Assembly (NCBI GenBank): GCA_016715765.1
Contig: JADJZJ010000037.1
Span: 1-47,452 of the forward strand
Source of the DNA: Opitutaceae bacterium
GTDB taxonomy: Bacteria; Verrucomicrobiota; Verrucomicrobiia; Opitutales; Opitutaceae
Direction: 5' to 3'
DNA length: 47,452 nucleotides
Shown here one piece after another: positions 9,092 to 16,850 of the stretch (positions are counted from its first letter, which is position 1; every line of letters begins with the position of its first letter). A program made the position numbers and the translations under genes. The notes below the pieces were generated by a model. The model was not told where the DNA came from. It made no database searches and saw only the letters and a program-made list of their open reading frames with translations.

Positions 9092-9981
9092 CCGGGCGGA
9101 GAAAGGTGGAGCCTTGGTTTCGCCTCCGGCTGGGCGCTGGCGTTGAGTGACAAATCAAATCTCCCGTCGCGCCAGACGAAGCGGACAGCACCGACCACCT
9201 GCGCATACGGCGGACCCAGCCGGACGCGACGGGCGGGGAGTTGCCAGTTCACCGCGCTGGCCCCGGCTTCCGCCGGCAGCCAGCCTTGGTCGGGAAAGCG
9301 CGCCGTCAGTTGCACCGGTTGTTCCCACAGGGTGGCCTCGCCGGTGAGGGTCGAACCCGTCCAGACGAGTTGCAGCCGGGCTTCGTTCCCGGCGTTTCGG
9401 GCGACGAGGGTGGCGGAACCGTCGGCGGCAAACGCGAGCACAACGGCCAGTTCGTGCTCCGCCACGTGCAGGCCATCGACCTTGAGGGTGCCCTTGCGCC
9501 ACGTGGCGGAGGCGATGGTCAGCTCCGGACCGAGTCCGCTGAGCGTGCCCCTTTTGAGTTCGGCCTGGGGCAACCAGCGGACCAGTTGCGGACCGATTTG
9601 CTGCAGTGCCACCTGCAGGCCCGGCAGGCCCTGGATGGTGTTGGGCGCGGACTTGGTGCCAACCGGAGGTGAAGGGGGATTGATGCGGACCGACCAGTTT
9701 TCAATCTCCAGGACCGGTTCCTGTCCGCGCAGACGCCGGGCCAGCCAGAGGACAGGTGTGACCGATTTAACCTGGGCCGCGTCGAGCCGGAACCTTGGCG
9801 CCTCGTAGTTTACCTGACGGAGAATGAAATGCGCATAACCCGCCCGCTCATACGTTTCGAAGTTGATCCCTTGCGACCGCAGGACGGGTCGCAGGGTGAG
9901 GCCCAGCCACCACGGCAGCGCCAGCAGGAGGGCGCCAAGGGCGGCCAGGACCAGGAGGGGAATTTTCAACCAGCGGGACAT
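9070..9981 (-). CDS. tamB: TamB, N-terminal fragment with membrane anchor
   Basis: This 303-residue fragment starts MSRWLKIPLLVLAALGALLL, a single N-terminal transmembrane anchor with a short cytoplasmic basic end, as in TamB/AsmA proteins. It continues with periplasmic beta-strand-rich sequence (residues 35-290). Coherent sequence ends around ...FDLSLNASAQPEA; the last about 15 residues (KPRLHLSPPGWPRTGP) are Pro-rich and look like out-of-frame translation. The next part of TamB continues in the -1 frame at 9091 and below. The ATG at 9981 was chosen at the anchor; the frame extends further upstream without similarity. Whether the break is a real mutation or a sequencing indel cannot be decided here. 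Confidence 0.82.
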   Translation of the reverse strand: MSRWLKIPLLVLAALGALLLALPWWLGLTLRPVLRSQGINFETYERAGYAHFILRQVNYEAPRFRLDAAQVKSVTPVLWLARRLRGQEPVLEIENWSVRINPPSPPVGTKSAPNTIQGLPGLQVALQQIGPQLVRWLPQAELKRGTLSGLGPELTIASATWRKGTLKVDGLHVAEHELAVVLAFAADGSATLVARNAGNEARLQLVWTGSTLTGEATLWEQPVQLTARFPDQGWLPAEAGASAVNWQLPARRVRLGPPYAQVVGAVRFVWRDGRFDLSLNASAQPEAKPRLHLSPPGWPRTGP

Positions 9982-10361
9982 CGCTATTCCCTGACCCGGA
10001 TTGACGCCTTGGGTAACAGGGCAAAGGCCATTTGGGCCGGACGGTTGGATCGCGATCAGCCGGAACGATTCAGTGGAAAACCGCGAAGAACGCGAAGTCC
10101 CGAAGGTGACCCGCGAATGGGTCGCCGGGTAACTTATTCGTGTGTTGAAATGCGACTTGGGGCGGTTCAAGCAGGTCCCGGCTCGGTGGGCCAGTTTCCG
10201 ATGCCCGTTGAGGCTATCAGCCTTCTCCTCGGTGTTTATCTGGGTACATCTGTGGTCCAACGGCATGATTCCGGATCATTTCAACCTATGCAGCTTTGGG
10301 CGGGGGGTGTAGGTTGACGGGTGCCGGTTGACCCGGTTCGTGCCCCGCGATCATCCCAACC
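9982..10361. other. Divergent intergenic region between tamB and DUF2721 gene
   Basis: A 380-bp stretch with no credible gene. It must hold the divergent promoters of tamB and the DUF2721 gene. It contains a remnant of the R9 motif (ACCGCGAAGAACGCGAAG at about 10079-10096) and a degenerate segment around 10230-10265 reading TCGGTGTTTATCTGGGTACA, similar in style to the dispersed intergenic repeats. No clear hairpin or promoter box was recognised. Confidence 0.45.
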
Positions 10362-10829
10362 ATGCAAGAAATGACTCTTACCCAGCTTGTTCCGGTCCTG
10401 CAGCTCGCGATCGGCCCGGTCATCCTCATCTCGGGGGTGGGCCTGCTGCTGCTAACGCTGACCAACCGCTTCGGGCGCATGCTCGACCGCTCGCGCACCA
10501 TCATCCGCGAGATTTCCGAGGGCGGACAGTCACCCGCCGCCGTATCCAATCTCAATATCCAGGTGGAAATCCTGCACCGCCGCGCCCGTATCCTCCGGCT
10601 GTCCATCACGCTCGCCGCGGTGACGGTGCTGGGCGCCGCCGTGCTGATCCTCGGGCTGTTCATCGCCGCCTGGTGGAAGGTGAATCTGGCCGGGGCGCTG
10701 GTGGTGATCTTCTGCATCACCGTGCTGGCCCTCATCGGGTCCACGCTCGCCTTCATCGGCGACATGAACCTGTCCCTGCAGGCGGCACAGCTGGACTGGA
10801 AGCTGATCGGGAAGACGGGGGAGAAATAG
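10362..10829 (+). CDS. DUF2721 family membrane protein
   Basis: A small integral membrane protein of 155 residues. It has three predicted transmembrane helices, about residues 14-36, 80-102 and 107-130. Between the first and second lies a basic cytoplasmic loop containing LTNRFGRMLDRSRTIIRE and ILHRRARILR, the family's conserved Arg-rich segment with NR and RR residues. The match to DUF2721 extends over the full length. The role of DUF2721 is unknown. The ATG at 10362 begins MQEMTLTQLVPVLQLAIGP and gives the usual family N terminus; an upstream frame at 10328 is a different reading frame. It is divergent from tamB and appears monocistronic. Confidence 0.85.
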   Translation: MQEMTLTQLVPVLQLAIGPVILISGVGLLLLTLTNRFGRMLDRSRTIIREISEGGQSPAAVSNLNIQVEILHRRARILRLSITLAAVTVLGAAVLILGLFIAAWWKVNLAGALVVIFCITVLALIGSTLAFIGDMNLSLQAAQLDWKLIGKTGEK

Positions 10830-10920
10830 GGGAGCAGGGCGAAAATCAGGAAGGTAGGGCGAACCGTCCCCGGTGAGCCGCAGGAAGCTTTTGGCGCGGT
10901 AATGCGGAGTGGCGTTTACG

Positions 10921-10990
10921 GGGCAGGTCACAGACCTGCCCTACTTCAAGGCGGCGTGGGCCCGGGAGCGCGACCGCCCTCGGTCGCAAT
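10921..10990. repeat. Hairpin plus single R1 palindrome
   Basis: A perfect 9-bp hairpin GGGCAGGTC/GACCTGCCC (10921-10929 and 10933-10941, loop ACA) is followed by a single full-length R1 element at 10964-10990. Unlike the other R1 sites there is no inverted partner nearby. It lies between the 3' ends of the DUF2721 gene and the 11082 gene, so the hairpin may help end transcription. Confidence 0.75.
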
Positions 10991-11081
10991 CATTCGCCAG
11001 CCATATCAATTCACACATACCCCAAGCCATCGCCTGCAAGCAGGCTCCTGCCCAAACGCCCCAGAGCTTGATCCGGGGTGT

Positions 11082-12350
11082 TTATTTTCCCGGTGGCACG
11101 GGGGCGACGCCGGGGCTGGCGAAGTTGATGGCGGCCCCGGGCGCGCCGGTCGAGGTGGTGGTGAAGGCGGTGCCGCGTTTCAGGGTATTCAGCCAGTTGG
11201 AGCGCTGGGCATAGGTCTGGGCGCCCTCGGCGCCCAGTGTCCTTTGCAGGTCTGCCTGGGCGCGATCGGCGAGGGCCTGGATCTGGCGGGTGCGCTCCTC
11301 GCGGGACAGCGCGGTGTTGGCGTTGATCTGCTGGGACTGCGCGGCGTACGTGTCTCGGGCGGAGTAAATCCGCTCGGGCGTGCCGGCCGGCAGGTTCAGG
11401 CGCGAGGTCAGGGCGGTCAGGGTGCGGTATTCAAAGTCGTTGCTGCGCTGGGCGACCTGCATCTGCTCCGGACCGAGGACGGCGGCGATGGACTGCTGCA
11501 ATTGATATTCGGCGTCGCGACGCGCCTGACGCTCGTCGGCGGTGGGGGTTTCCCTGAAGTAGCCGGTAGAGAACCGGTCGTCGAAGGCCTTTTGCAGGGC
11601 GAAGATCTGGCGGTACTGCGCCTCATCCTTGATGGCGGCGCCGTAACGGTTGCGGATATTGCCGGCGGTGGGCGAAACCCGGAGCAGGTATTGCTCATAG
11701 GCTTCCGGCCCCAGTGCGGCGGCGATGTCGCGCTCCTTTTCCGTTTGCAGCAGCTTGAGCTTTTCCCGGTCCGAGGGCAGCTGCACGTTGCCAGCCTCGC
11801 CGTACACCTCGCTCATCAGCTCGGAGTAATCCTCCTCGATGCGGCGCAATTGTTCGCGCCGGTCCGCGGGCAGAAAGGACAGGAGGGAATTGGTCCGGCC
11901 CAGATCCGCGTACGGGTCCTCGCCGAGGGCGGCGCGGACCTCGTCCTGAAACTCACGCTGGATCTTGCGCATTTCCAGGCGTTGCTCCCGGGTCCTGCGG
12001 CCGAAGCCTTCGGGGCCGGACTCGCGCTGCCAGTAGGCGGCACCGTCATCGGTAGGGTTGCGCAGCGCCCGCATCCGATCCCTTTGCCGGGCGTAGGCGC
12101 GACCGATGATCAGCTGGCGCGCCGCCTCGGGCGACATTCCCGCGGCGGTCAGGGCCGCGGCATCGCCCGTGGCCAGGGTTTCCTGCAGGTCGGCGGTAAC
12201 CAGGGTGGGTGCGGCGGTGGTGGAACTGCGGCGGATAACCGGTTTGTTGACGGCGGAAGCCTGGTCGTCCGCGGACGGTTTCAGCACCACGACGAGCAGC
12301 GCGGCGTTGGCCACCAGCGACCCCGCAAGAAACAGCGGCAGGATTTTCAT
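11082..12350 (-). CDS. Membrane-anchored coiled-coil protein of unknown function
   Basis: I do not recognise a family. The 422-residue protein starts MKILPLFLAGSLVANAALLV, a signal anchor or signal peptide. The rest is very rich in Glu, Arg, Gln and Ala with long predicted helices and coiled coils (for example EQRLEMRKIQREFQDEVRA and REQLRRIEEDYSELMSEV). An approximate internal repeat is visible: segments reading LGEDPYADL, LGPEAYEQY, LGPEQMQVA and LGAEGAQTY recur at the end of helical blocks. The C terminus is Pro/Ala-rich. A periplasmic scaffolding or chaperone role would fit but is speculative. The ATG at 12350 was chosen at the hydrophobic N terminus; the frame continues 24 codons upstream without similarity. 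Confidence 0.7.
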   Translation of the reverse strand: MKILPLFLAGSLVANAALLVVVLKPSADDQASAVNKPVIRRSSTTAAPTLVTADLQETLATGDAAALTAAGMSPEAARQLIIGRAYARQRDRMRALRNPTDDGAAYWQRESGPEGFGRRTREQRLEMRKIQREFQDEVRAALGEDPYADLGRTNSLLSFLPADRREQLRRIEEDYSELMSEVYGEAGNVQLPSDREKLKLLQTEKERDIAAALGPEAYEQYLLRVSPTAGNIRNRYGAAIKDEAQYRQIFALQKAFDDRFSTGYFRETPTADERQARRDAEYQLQQSIAAVLGPEQMQVAQRSNDFEYRTLTALTSRLNLPAGTPERIYSARDTYAAQSQQINANTALSREERTRQIQALADRAQADLQRTLGAEGAQTYAQRSNWLNTLKRGTAFTTTSTGAPGAAINFASPGVAPVPPGK

Positions 12351-12442
12351 CGGCGTGAATCCAACCCGACAACGCGGCGCGACACAAGTGCCCGAAATGT
12401 GGCAGCCGCCCGAACCGGCCATTCAAGCCGGTTGCGGCGACG

Positions 12443-12496
12443 GTAGGCAGCCCGCTTGCGGGCGCGGGTAGGGCGCGAGCAAGCTCGCTGACCTAC
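12443..12496. repeat. Palindromic repeat, family R4 (copy 1)
   Basis: GTAGGCAGCCCGCTTGCGGG at 12443-12462 and the partly complementary GCGCGAGCAAGCTCGCTGAC at 12473-12492 followed by CTAC form a composite of two hairpins bounded by GTAGG/CCTAC. A close relative lies at 36701-36771. It sits upstream of the 11082-12350 gene and beyond the 3' end of the M48 gene. Confidence 0.7.
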
Positions 12497-12553
12497 CGAA
12501 ACCTCTTTTCCCAACACCCCCCAGGGGTTGGATGCCGCTGGCACTCGAAAATC

Positions 12554-13492
12554 TTACCTGGCTTTTTTCTTCGGCTTTTCGGCCGCCTCCATGAAGGCGC
12601 GGTCGTCTTCATCCAACTCCTTCGCGGCATCCGGGGCGGCGGCATCATCCGAGGTCGCCGCGGCGTCCGCCTCGGGCTGATCGGGCCGGCCGGCGGGGGC
12701 CGTGGCGGACTCGGCGGGCAGCCGCCTGATCCGCTCCCCGAGCGGCGGATGGGTGGAGAAGATGGTCTGCGGGTCGCCGGTGCGCGCCTGCAGGCGCAGC
12801 AGCACGAGCCGCAGGGCGCCGGGGGCGTAGCCGGTGGTCAGGGCGAGAGTGCGGCCCTCCTTGTCGGCGCCGTATTCGGTCTGCGGATCAAAGCCCTTCT
12901 CGAAGAGGGTCTTGGTGATCTGCTCCACCCCGAGGTTGAACTGCCTGAGCTGCGCATCGACCTTGCGGACCTCTCCGCTGCGCGCGGCGGCGAGGCTGCT
13001 GGCGCCGGAGAGGAATTCGCCGCGGGCCACGATCTTCAGCGCGTGCTTGCCCGTGATGTGGGCGATCTCGTGGCTGAGGATGGCGGCGAGGGCGTCGTCG
13101 TTGTCGGCGAGGGCGTAGAGGCCGCGGGTGATGAAGACGTAGCCGTCGGGCGCGGAGAAGGCGTTGACGGTGTCGGAGTCGAGCACCCCGAAGCGCCAGT
13201 CGAGCCCGGGCCGGTCGGAGTACCGCGCGAGACCGCGGCCGACGAGCGTCACGCGCCGGGTGACGGCCTCGTCGCGCAGGAGCCCGCCGTAGCGGCCGAC
13301 GATTTCGAGGGCGACGGAATCGCCGATGAGCTTTTCCTCTTCCGGTCCGATGCCGGCCACGCCCTTGAGCATCTTGCCCGCATCCTTGGCCGTATCGAGG
13401 GTCTTGGTCAGCTTGCTGAGGTCAAACTGACCTTGGGCCACGGGTGCGGCCAGCAGGAGCACGGCGAGGCAGAAGATGGAGCGGGAGTTCAT
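12554..13492 (-). CDS. M48 family zinc metalloprotease, secreted
   Basis: An exported metallopeptidase of 312 residues. The signal peptide is residues 1-21 (cleavage likely after VAQG). The zinc motif is HEIAHITGKH starting at His141, and the third ligand is Glu206 in EYGADKEG, as in the HtpX/Oma1/BepA group. Upstream NAFSAPDGYVFITRGL (about 110-125) is the conserved active-site edge strand of M48 enzymes. The C-terminal 50 residues are acidic and Pro/Ala-rich, ending in KKPKKKAR, with no TPR seen. It is probably periplasmic and could act in envelope protein quality control. It is the last gene of an operon: its ATG overlaps the stop of the SH3-like gene by 4 bases. Confidence 0.9.
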   Translation of the reverse strand: MNSRSIFCLAVLLLAAPVAQGQFDLSKLTKTLDTAKDAGKMLKGVAGIGPEEEKLIGDSVALEIVGRYGGLLRDEAVTRRVTLVGRGLARYSDRPGLDWRFGVLDSDTVNAFSAPDGYVFITRGLYALADNDDALAAILSHEIAHITGKHALKIVARGEFLSGASSLAAARSGEVRKVDAQLRQFNLGVEQITKTLFEKGFDPQTEYGADKEGRTLALTTGYAPGALRLVLLRLQARTGDPQTIFSTHPPLGERIRRLPAESATAPAGRPDQPEADAAATSDDAAAPDAAKELDEDDRAFMEAAEKPKKKAR

Positions 13493-13989
13493 TGGTATTC
13501 CCCCTTTTTCTGCGCCTGCAGGAAGGTCTCCACGTCCTCGGCGGTCACGGCCGCATTCTGCGCGAGCAGCCAGTCGATGTCCTCCTTCGCCTGACCGAGC
13601 TTGTGGGTGTCGGCGTAGTCCAACGCGGCCGGGGCGAGCGGACGCGCGGCGGCGGTGGCGGTGGTCTGGCTGGCGGCAAGGCCAAGGCCGTCGGCGCCCT
13701 TCCCCTCGGCCGGTTTGGTGTCGCTGAGATTGCCGGCGAAGACCCAGCCCGAGACCTTGCCTTCGCTGACACGGAGCCAGCCGTCCCGGACCTCGAGGAC
13801 CTTGAGCTTGCGGGCATAGCCGAATTTTCCGGCGGCGGCGGCAAGCGCGCGCGGTTCGGCGCGCGCGACGGTCTCAAGGCGCTTGGTGTAGGCGATGCCG
13901 CCGGCCTCGAAGGCGGCCATGGCGGCGAGGGATCCGAGCGAACAGCCCAGCGCAATCAGCCCGGCGCGAAACAACAGGTGGGGTTTCAT
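13489..13989 (-). CDS. Small exported SH3-like domain protein
   Basis: A 166-residue protein with an N-terminal signal peptide or anchor (MKPHLLFRAGLIALGCSLGS). A short SH3b-like segment at about 46-90 reads KFGYARKLKVLEVRDGWLRV then VSGWVFAGNLSD, resembling bacterial SH3 domains. The remainder is an Ala-rich linker and an acidic helical tail ending KEDIDWLLAQNAAV and EDVETFLQAQKKGEYQ. Bacterial SH3 domains bind peptides or wall material; the partner is unknown. It is linked by 4-base overlaps to the cyclase upstream and the M48 protease downstream, so co-production with both is likely. The ATG at 13989 is preferred because it overlaps the cyclase stop codon. Confidence 0.72.
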   Translation of the reverse strand: MKPHLLFRAGLIALGCSLGSLAAMAAFEAGGIAYTKRLETVARAEPRALAAAAGKFGYARKLKVLEVRDGWLRVSEGKVSGWVFAGNLSDTKPAEGKGADGLGLAASQTTATAAARPLAPAALDYADTHKLGQAKEDIDWLLAQNAAVTAEDVETFLQAQKKGEYQ

Positions 13990-16043
13990 TTGGAGTCGAG
14001 TTTGAGGACCGCCTCCCATTCGGGCGGCGGCGGGGTGGCCAGGAAACGGGTGGATTCTTCATGCAGGCGCTCCGTGGTCAAGTCGCCGGGCCGCAGGACG
14101 GCGGCCCGGGCCAGGGCGTCACGGGCGGCGGCGAAGTCGCGGTTTACATAGGCGTCGTAGCCCGCCCGGTAGGCGGCGACGAATTCCCGCTCGGTGGCGG
14201 ACAGGTCGGCCGGCGCGCCGTGCAGCGTATGGACTTCCACCGCCGTGGCCTTGCCCTTCACGCGCAGCCGCGCGAGCGGGCGGGTGACGAGCACGCCCTG
14301 CACCCGGCGCGCGGTTTCCTCGCCGATCAGGATGCCGGTGCCGAACGCCTTGTTGGCCCCTTCGAGACGCGAGGCGAGATTCACGGCGTCGCCCATCACG
14401 GTGTAGTTCTTTTTGCGCGCGGAACCGAGGTTGCCGACAATCATGTCGCCAGTGTTGAGCCCGATGCGCACCGCCAGGCTGACGCCGACCGGGGCGGCGT
14501 AGCGGGCGTTGATCCCCTCAAGCAGACGCTGGGCCTCCAGGGCGGCGCGGCAGGCGGCGAGCGCGTGATCGGGCAGCGCCGACGGGGCGCCGAAGACGGC
14601 CATGACCGCGTCGCCGATGTATTTGTCCACATAGGCCCCGTGGTTGAGCAGGCACTCGCTCGTTTCGTCGAGGTAGGCGTTGACGATCTCGACCATCAGC
14701 TCGGGCCGGTCGCGGAGTTTTTCGGAAAGGTCGGTGAAGCCCGCGAGGTCGGAGAAGAACACCGTCGCCTCGCGGCGTTCGCCGCCCAACCGGATGGAGC
14801 CGGGATCGCGTACGAGTTGCGCCACCACACCGGGATCCACGTAGGCGCCGAACATGGCCTGAATCTCCGCCTTGCGGCGGCGCTCCGTCCAGAAGCTTTC
14901 CGCGGCGATGCCGAGCAGGGTGAACAGGGCGGTGACCGTCGGCGTGGCGGGTGCGAAAAACCAGCCGGCGGAAAGCCCGGCGTAAGCCGCCGGCAGCAGC
15001 ACGACCACGAAACCGATGGCGGCGACGGCCGGCACGGTGAGGCCGGGCCAGCGGGTGGCGATCAGCAGCAGGGTGAGCATGACCAGGGCGGCCACGGCGA
15101 GGGCGAAGCCGGGACCGAATGGCGTGATGAAGGCATCCGCGGTGAGGTTGGTCCATGCGGTCCAGTGATACATCAGCCCGGGCTCCAGTCCGCCGACGGG
15201 CAGCGACTTGAGATCGTAGGTCCCGGCGGCGTTGGCCCCGACAAATACCGTCCGGCCGCGCACGAGGGCAAACGCCCCGCCTTCGAGGGCCGGCTCCTTT
15301 TGCAAGGCGGCGGCAAGGGCGGCGGGCGACAAATCGGGCGCCTCCCGGCTGATGCGGTCGAGGATGGGCAGGCCGGCCTCGATGAAGTGCGCGGCGGGCA
15401 CGACCGGCACGCCTTGCGCCTTGATCTGTTCCAATCCGCCGTGCCAGCGGAGCAGTCCGCCGGGACCGCTCGCGGGTGGATCGAACGCCAGGGCGGCCAG
15501 TGATCGCGTCACGACGTAATTGCGCGCGATGCCGTCGCTGTCGGGCTTGAAATCCACTTCGCCCGTGCGGGGTTTCGTGAAACAGACTGCGTGCTGCCGC
15601 CGGAATTCGTCGTCCCAAAACACCGGTCCCTGCCGGGCGGTGCGGCCCAGGATGGTGCCGGGCACCGCGGCGGCGGTGGCCGCGAGCAGCAGGTCCTGTT
15701 CGGCGGACTCCGAGTGGTCGAAGAAGGTGAAATCCAGCACGATCCTTTCCGTGCCGGCGCGTTCGAGTCCGACAATCAGCGCGGCAAAGGCGGCGCGCGG
15801 AAACGGCCAGCGCATCGCATACGGTTCGCGACCCAGGCGGTCCATGGTGGATGGGTCCACCAGCACCAGGGCGGAGCCGGGCGGCACCGCGGAGGCGACC
15901 ATGGGCCGCCGGCTGGCGGCGTCAAAGAAGGCGCGGTCCAGTGCCGGTCCGAACGGCGAGAAGTGAAACGCCGCGACCAGCAGCACCACCGGCGGCAGCC
16001 AGCGCCAACGGACCGACCGCGGGGCATGAGGGTTTGGAGCCAC
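13986..16043 (-). CDS. CHASE2 domain class III adenylate cyclase
   Basis: A 685-residue membrane-bound cyclase predicted to make cAMP. The N-terminal transmembrane segment is followed by an extracytoplasmic CHASE2 sensor (about 35-300; for example LVLVDPSTMDRLG and RIVLDFTFFD). Three membrane helices follow at about 305-385, then a class III catalytic domain (about 420-600). The metal-binding Asp lies in FFSDLAGFTDL and in DKYIGDAVMAVFGA. Lys in DKYIGD and Asp in MGDAVNLASRLEG match the adenine-specifying pair, so ATP rather than GTP is expected. The Asn and Arg of NLASR are the transition-state residues. Residues about 640-685 resemble a TPR-like tail. It is the first gene of an operon with the SH3-like and M48 genes, each joined by an ATGA overlap. 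The CHASE2 ligand is unknown. Confidence 0.93.
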   Translation of the reverse strand: MAPNPHAPRSVRWRWLPPVVLLVAAFHFSPFGPALDRAFFDAASRRPMVASAVPPGSALVLVDPSTMDRLGREPYAMRWPFPRAAFAALIVGLERAGTERIVLDFTFFDHSESAEQDLLLAATAAAVPGTILGRTARQGPVFWDDEFRRQHAVCFTKPRTGEVDFKPDSDGIARNYVVTRSLAALAFDPPASGPGGLLRWHGGLEQIKAQGVPVVPAAHFIEAGLPILDRISREAPDLSPAALAAALQKEPALEGGAFALVRGRTVFVGANAAGTYDLKSLPVGGLEPGLMYHWTAWTNLTADAFITPFGPGFALAVAALVMLTLLLIATRWPGLTVPAVAAIGFVVVLLPAAYAGLSAGWFFAPATPTVTALFTLLGIAAESFWTERRRKAEIQAMFGAYVDPGVVAQLVRDPGSIRLGGERREATVFFSDLAGFTDLSEKLRDRPELMVEIVNAYLDETSECLLNHGAYVDKYIGDAVMAVFGAPSALPDHALAACRAALEAQRLLEGINARYAAPVGVSLAVRIGLNTGDMIVGNLGSARKKNYTVMGDAVNLASRLEGANKAFGTGILIGEETARRVQGVLVTRPLARLRVKGKATAVEVHTLHGAPADLSATEREFVAAYRAGYDAYVNRDFAAARDALARAAVLRPGDLTTERLHEESTRFLATPPPPEWEAVLKLDSK

Positions 16044-16132
16044 GAAGCCCGATTACAGGCGCAGTCCGCATCGACGGCAAGCAACCGCTCGCGGAGGATG
16101 AATGGATGAAGCACGGAGCGGTTTCCTGGTTA

Positions 16133-16325
16133 AACCGCGAAGAACGCCAAGGGGCACGAAGGGATGCAGTCTGTTCCAAAGCTTCATGCCGGTCGCCCAT
16201 TTTTTTGGACTCCGGGTAGCTACGAGCGTGAGCGAGTGGAGTTTTGGCGTACGCAGCGTGTGATCCACTCGCTCACGCTCGTAGCTACCTTCGTCCCTTC
16301 GCGAATCTTCGCGTCCTTCGCGGTT
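16133..16325. repeat. Nested inverted repeats: outer R9, inner R3 (copy 2)
   Basis: This fills most of the 300-bp gap 16044-16343. The outer arms are AACCGCGAAGAACGCCAAGG... at 16133-16163 and an imperfect inverted partner ending TCGCGTCCTTCGCGGTT at 16289-16325. The inner arms are a perfect 25-bp R3 pair at 16216-16240 and 16264-16288. The inner right arm abuts the outer right arm. Nothing coding is seen; the cyclase promoter should lie between about 16044 and 16130. Confidence 0.8.
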
Positions 16326-16343
16326 CAACGGCATTGATCCGAC

Positions 16344-16841
16344 TTAGGTCGGTCCCGCGAGGCGCGGCGGCCAGCGCACGAGCGGCTGGTCGCCGGCGAC
16401 GTAGAGCGGATGCCGCGGGTGACCGTCCTGCGTGAGGCCGAGGCACCAGAGTTCGCGGCCGGCGAAGAGTTGCACCACGGCATCGGCCCGGGACTGGAAT
16501 TCGCCGCACACGCCCCAGGCGGCCACGATTTTTTCGCAGCGCCCGGCGGCGGCGAGGAGGGAGGCGTCGTTCTCCGGGCCGACGGGATCGGGCGCCGCCA
16601 TCATTTCCTTCGGGTAAGGCGTGCGCAGGCCGAAGAGGTTGGCCATCCAGAAGCCGTCGAAGCCCTCGCGTTGCGAAAAGGTGCGAATGCGCGTGAGCGT
16701 CGGATCGAGCTGCTGTTCGTCGGCCGTCGAGGGATTGAGTCCGATCCACAGGATCAACCGGTCCCCGAAGAGCGGATTCCAGCGGTGCACGAGCGAGTAG
16801 CGGTGCTTCCGGTCGGGGGAGAAGTGGCAGTCGTTGTCCAC
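16344..16841 (-). CDS. DUF1643 family protein
   Basis: A 165-residue soluble protein. The family signature LILWIGLNPSTADEQQLDPT followed by TRIRTFSQREGFDGFWMANL and LFGLRTPYPKEM is clear in the first half, and the C-terminal LWCLGLTQDGHPRHPLYVAG also fits DUF1643. The biochemical role of the family is unknown; it is often found scattered in accessory regions. The start is a GTG at 16841, only 9 bp after the stop of the UPF0149-like gene, so the two are probably one transcript. The end lies next to the nested R9/R3 repeat. Confidence 0.85.
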   Translation of the reverse strand: MDNDCHFSPDRKHRYSLVHRWNPLFGDRLILWIGLNPSTADEQQLDPTLTRIRTFSQREGFDGFWMANLFGLRTPYPKEMMAAPDPVGPENDASLLAAAGRCEKIVAAWGVCGEFQSRADAVVQLFAGRELWCLGLTQDGHPRHPLYVAGDQPLVRWPPRLAGPT

Positions 16842-16850
16842 GGCTGCGGC

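Noticed and set aside
9100..9155. Programmed ribosomal frameshift in tamB
   Set aside because: No standard X XXY YYZ slippery heptamer in the right frame was found; a mutation or sequencing indel is simpler.
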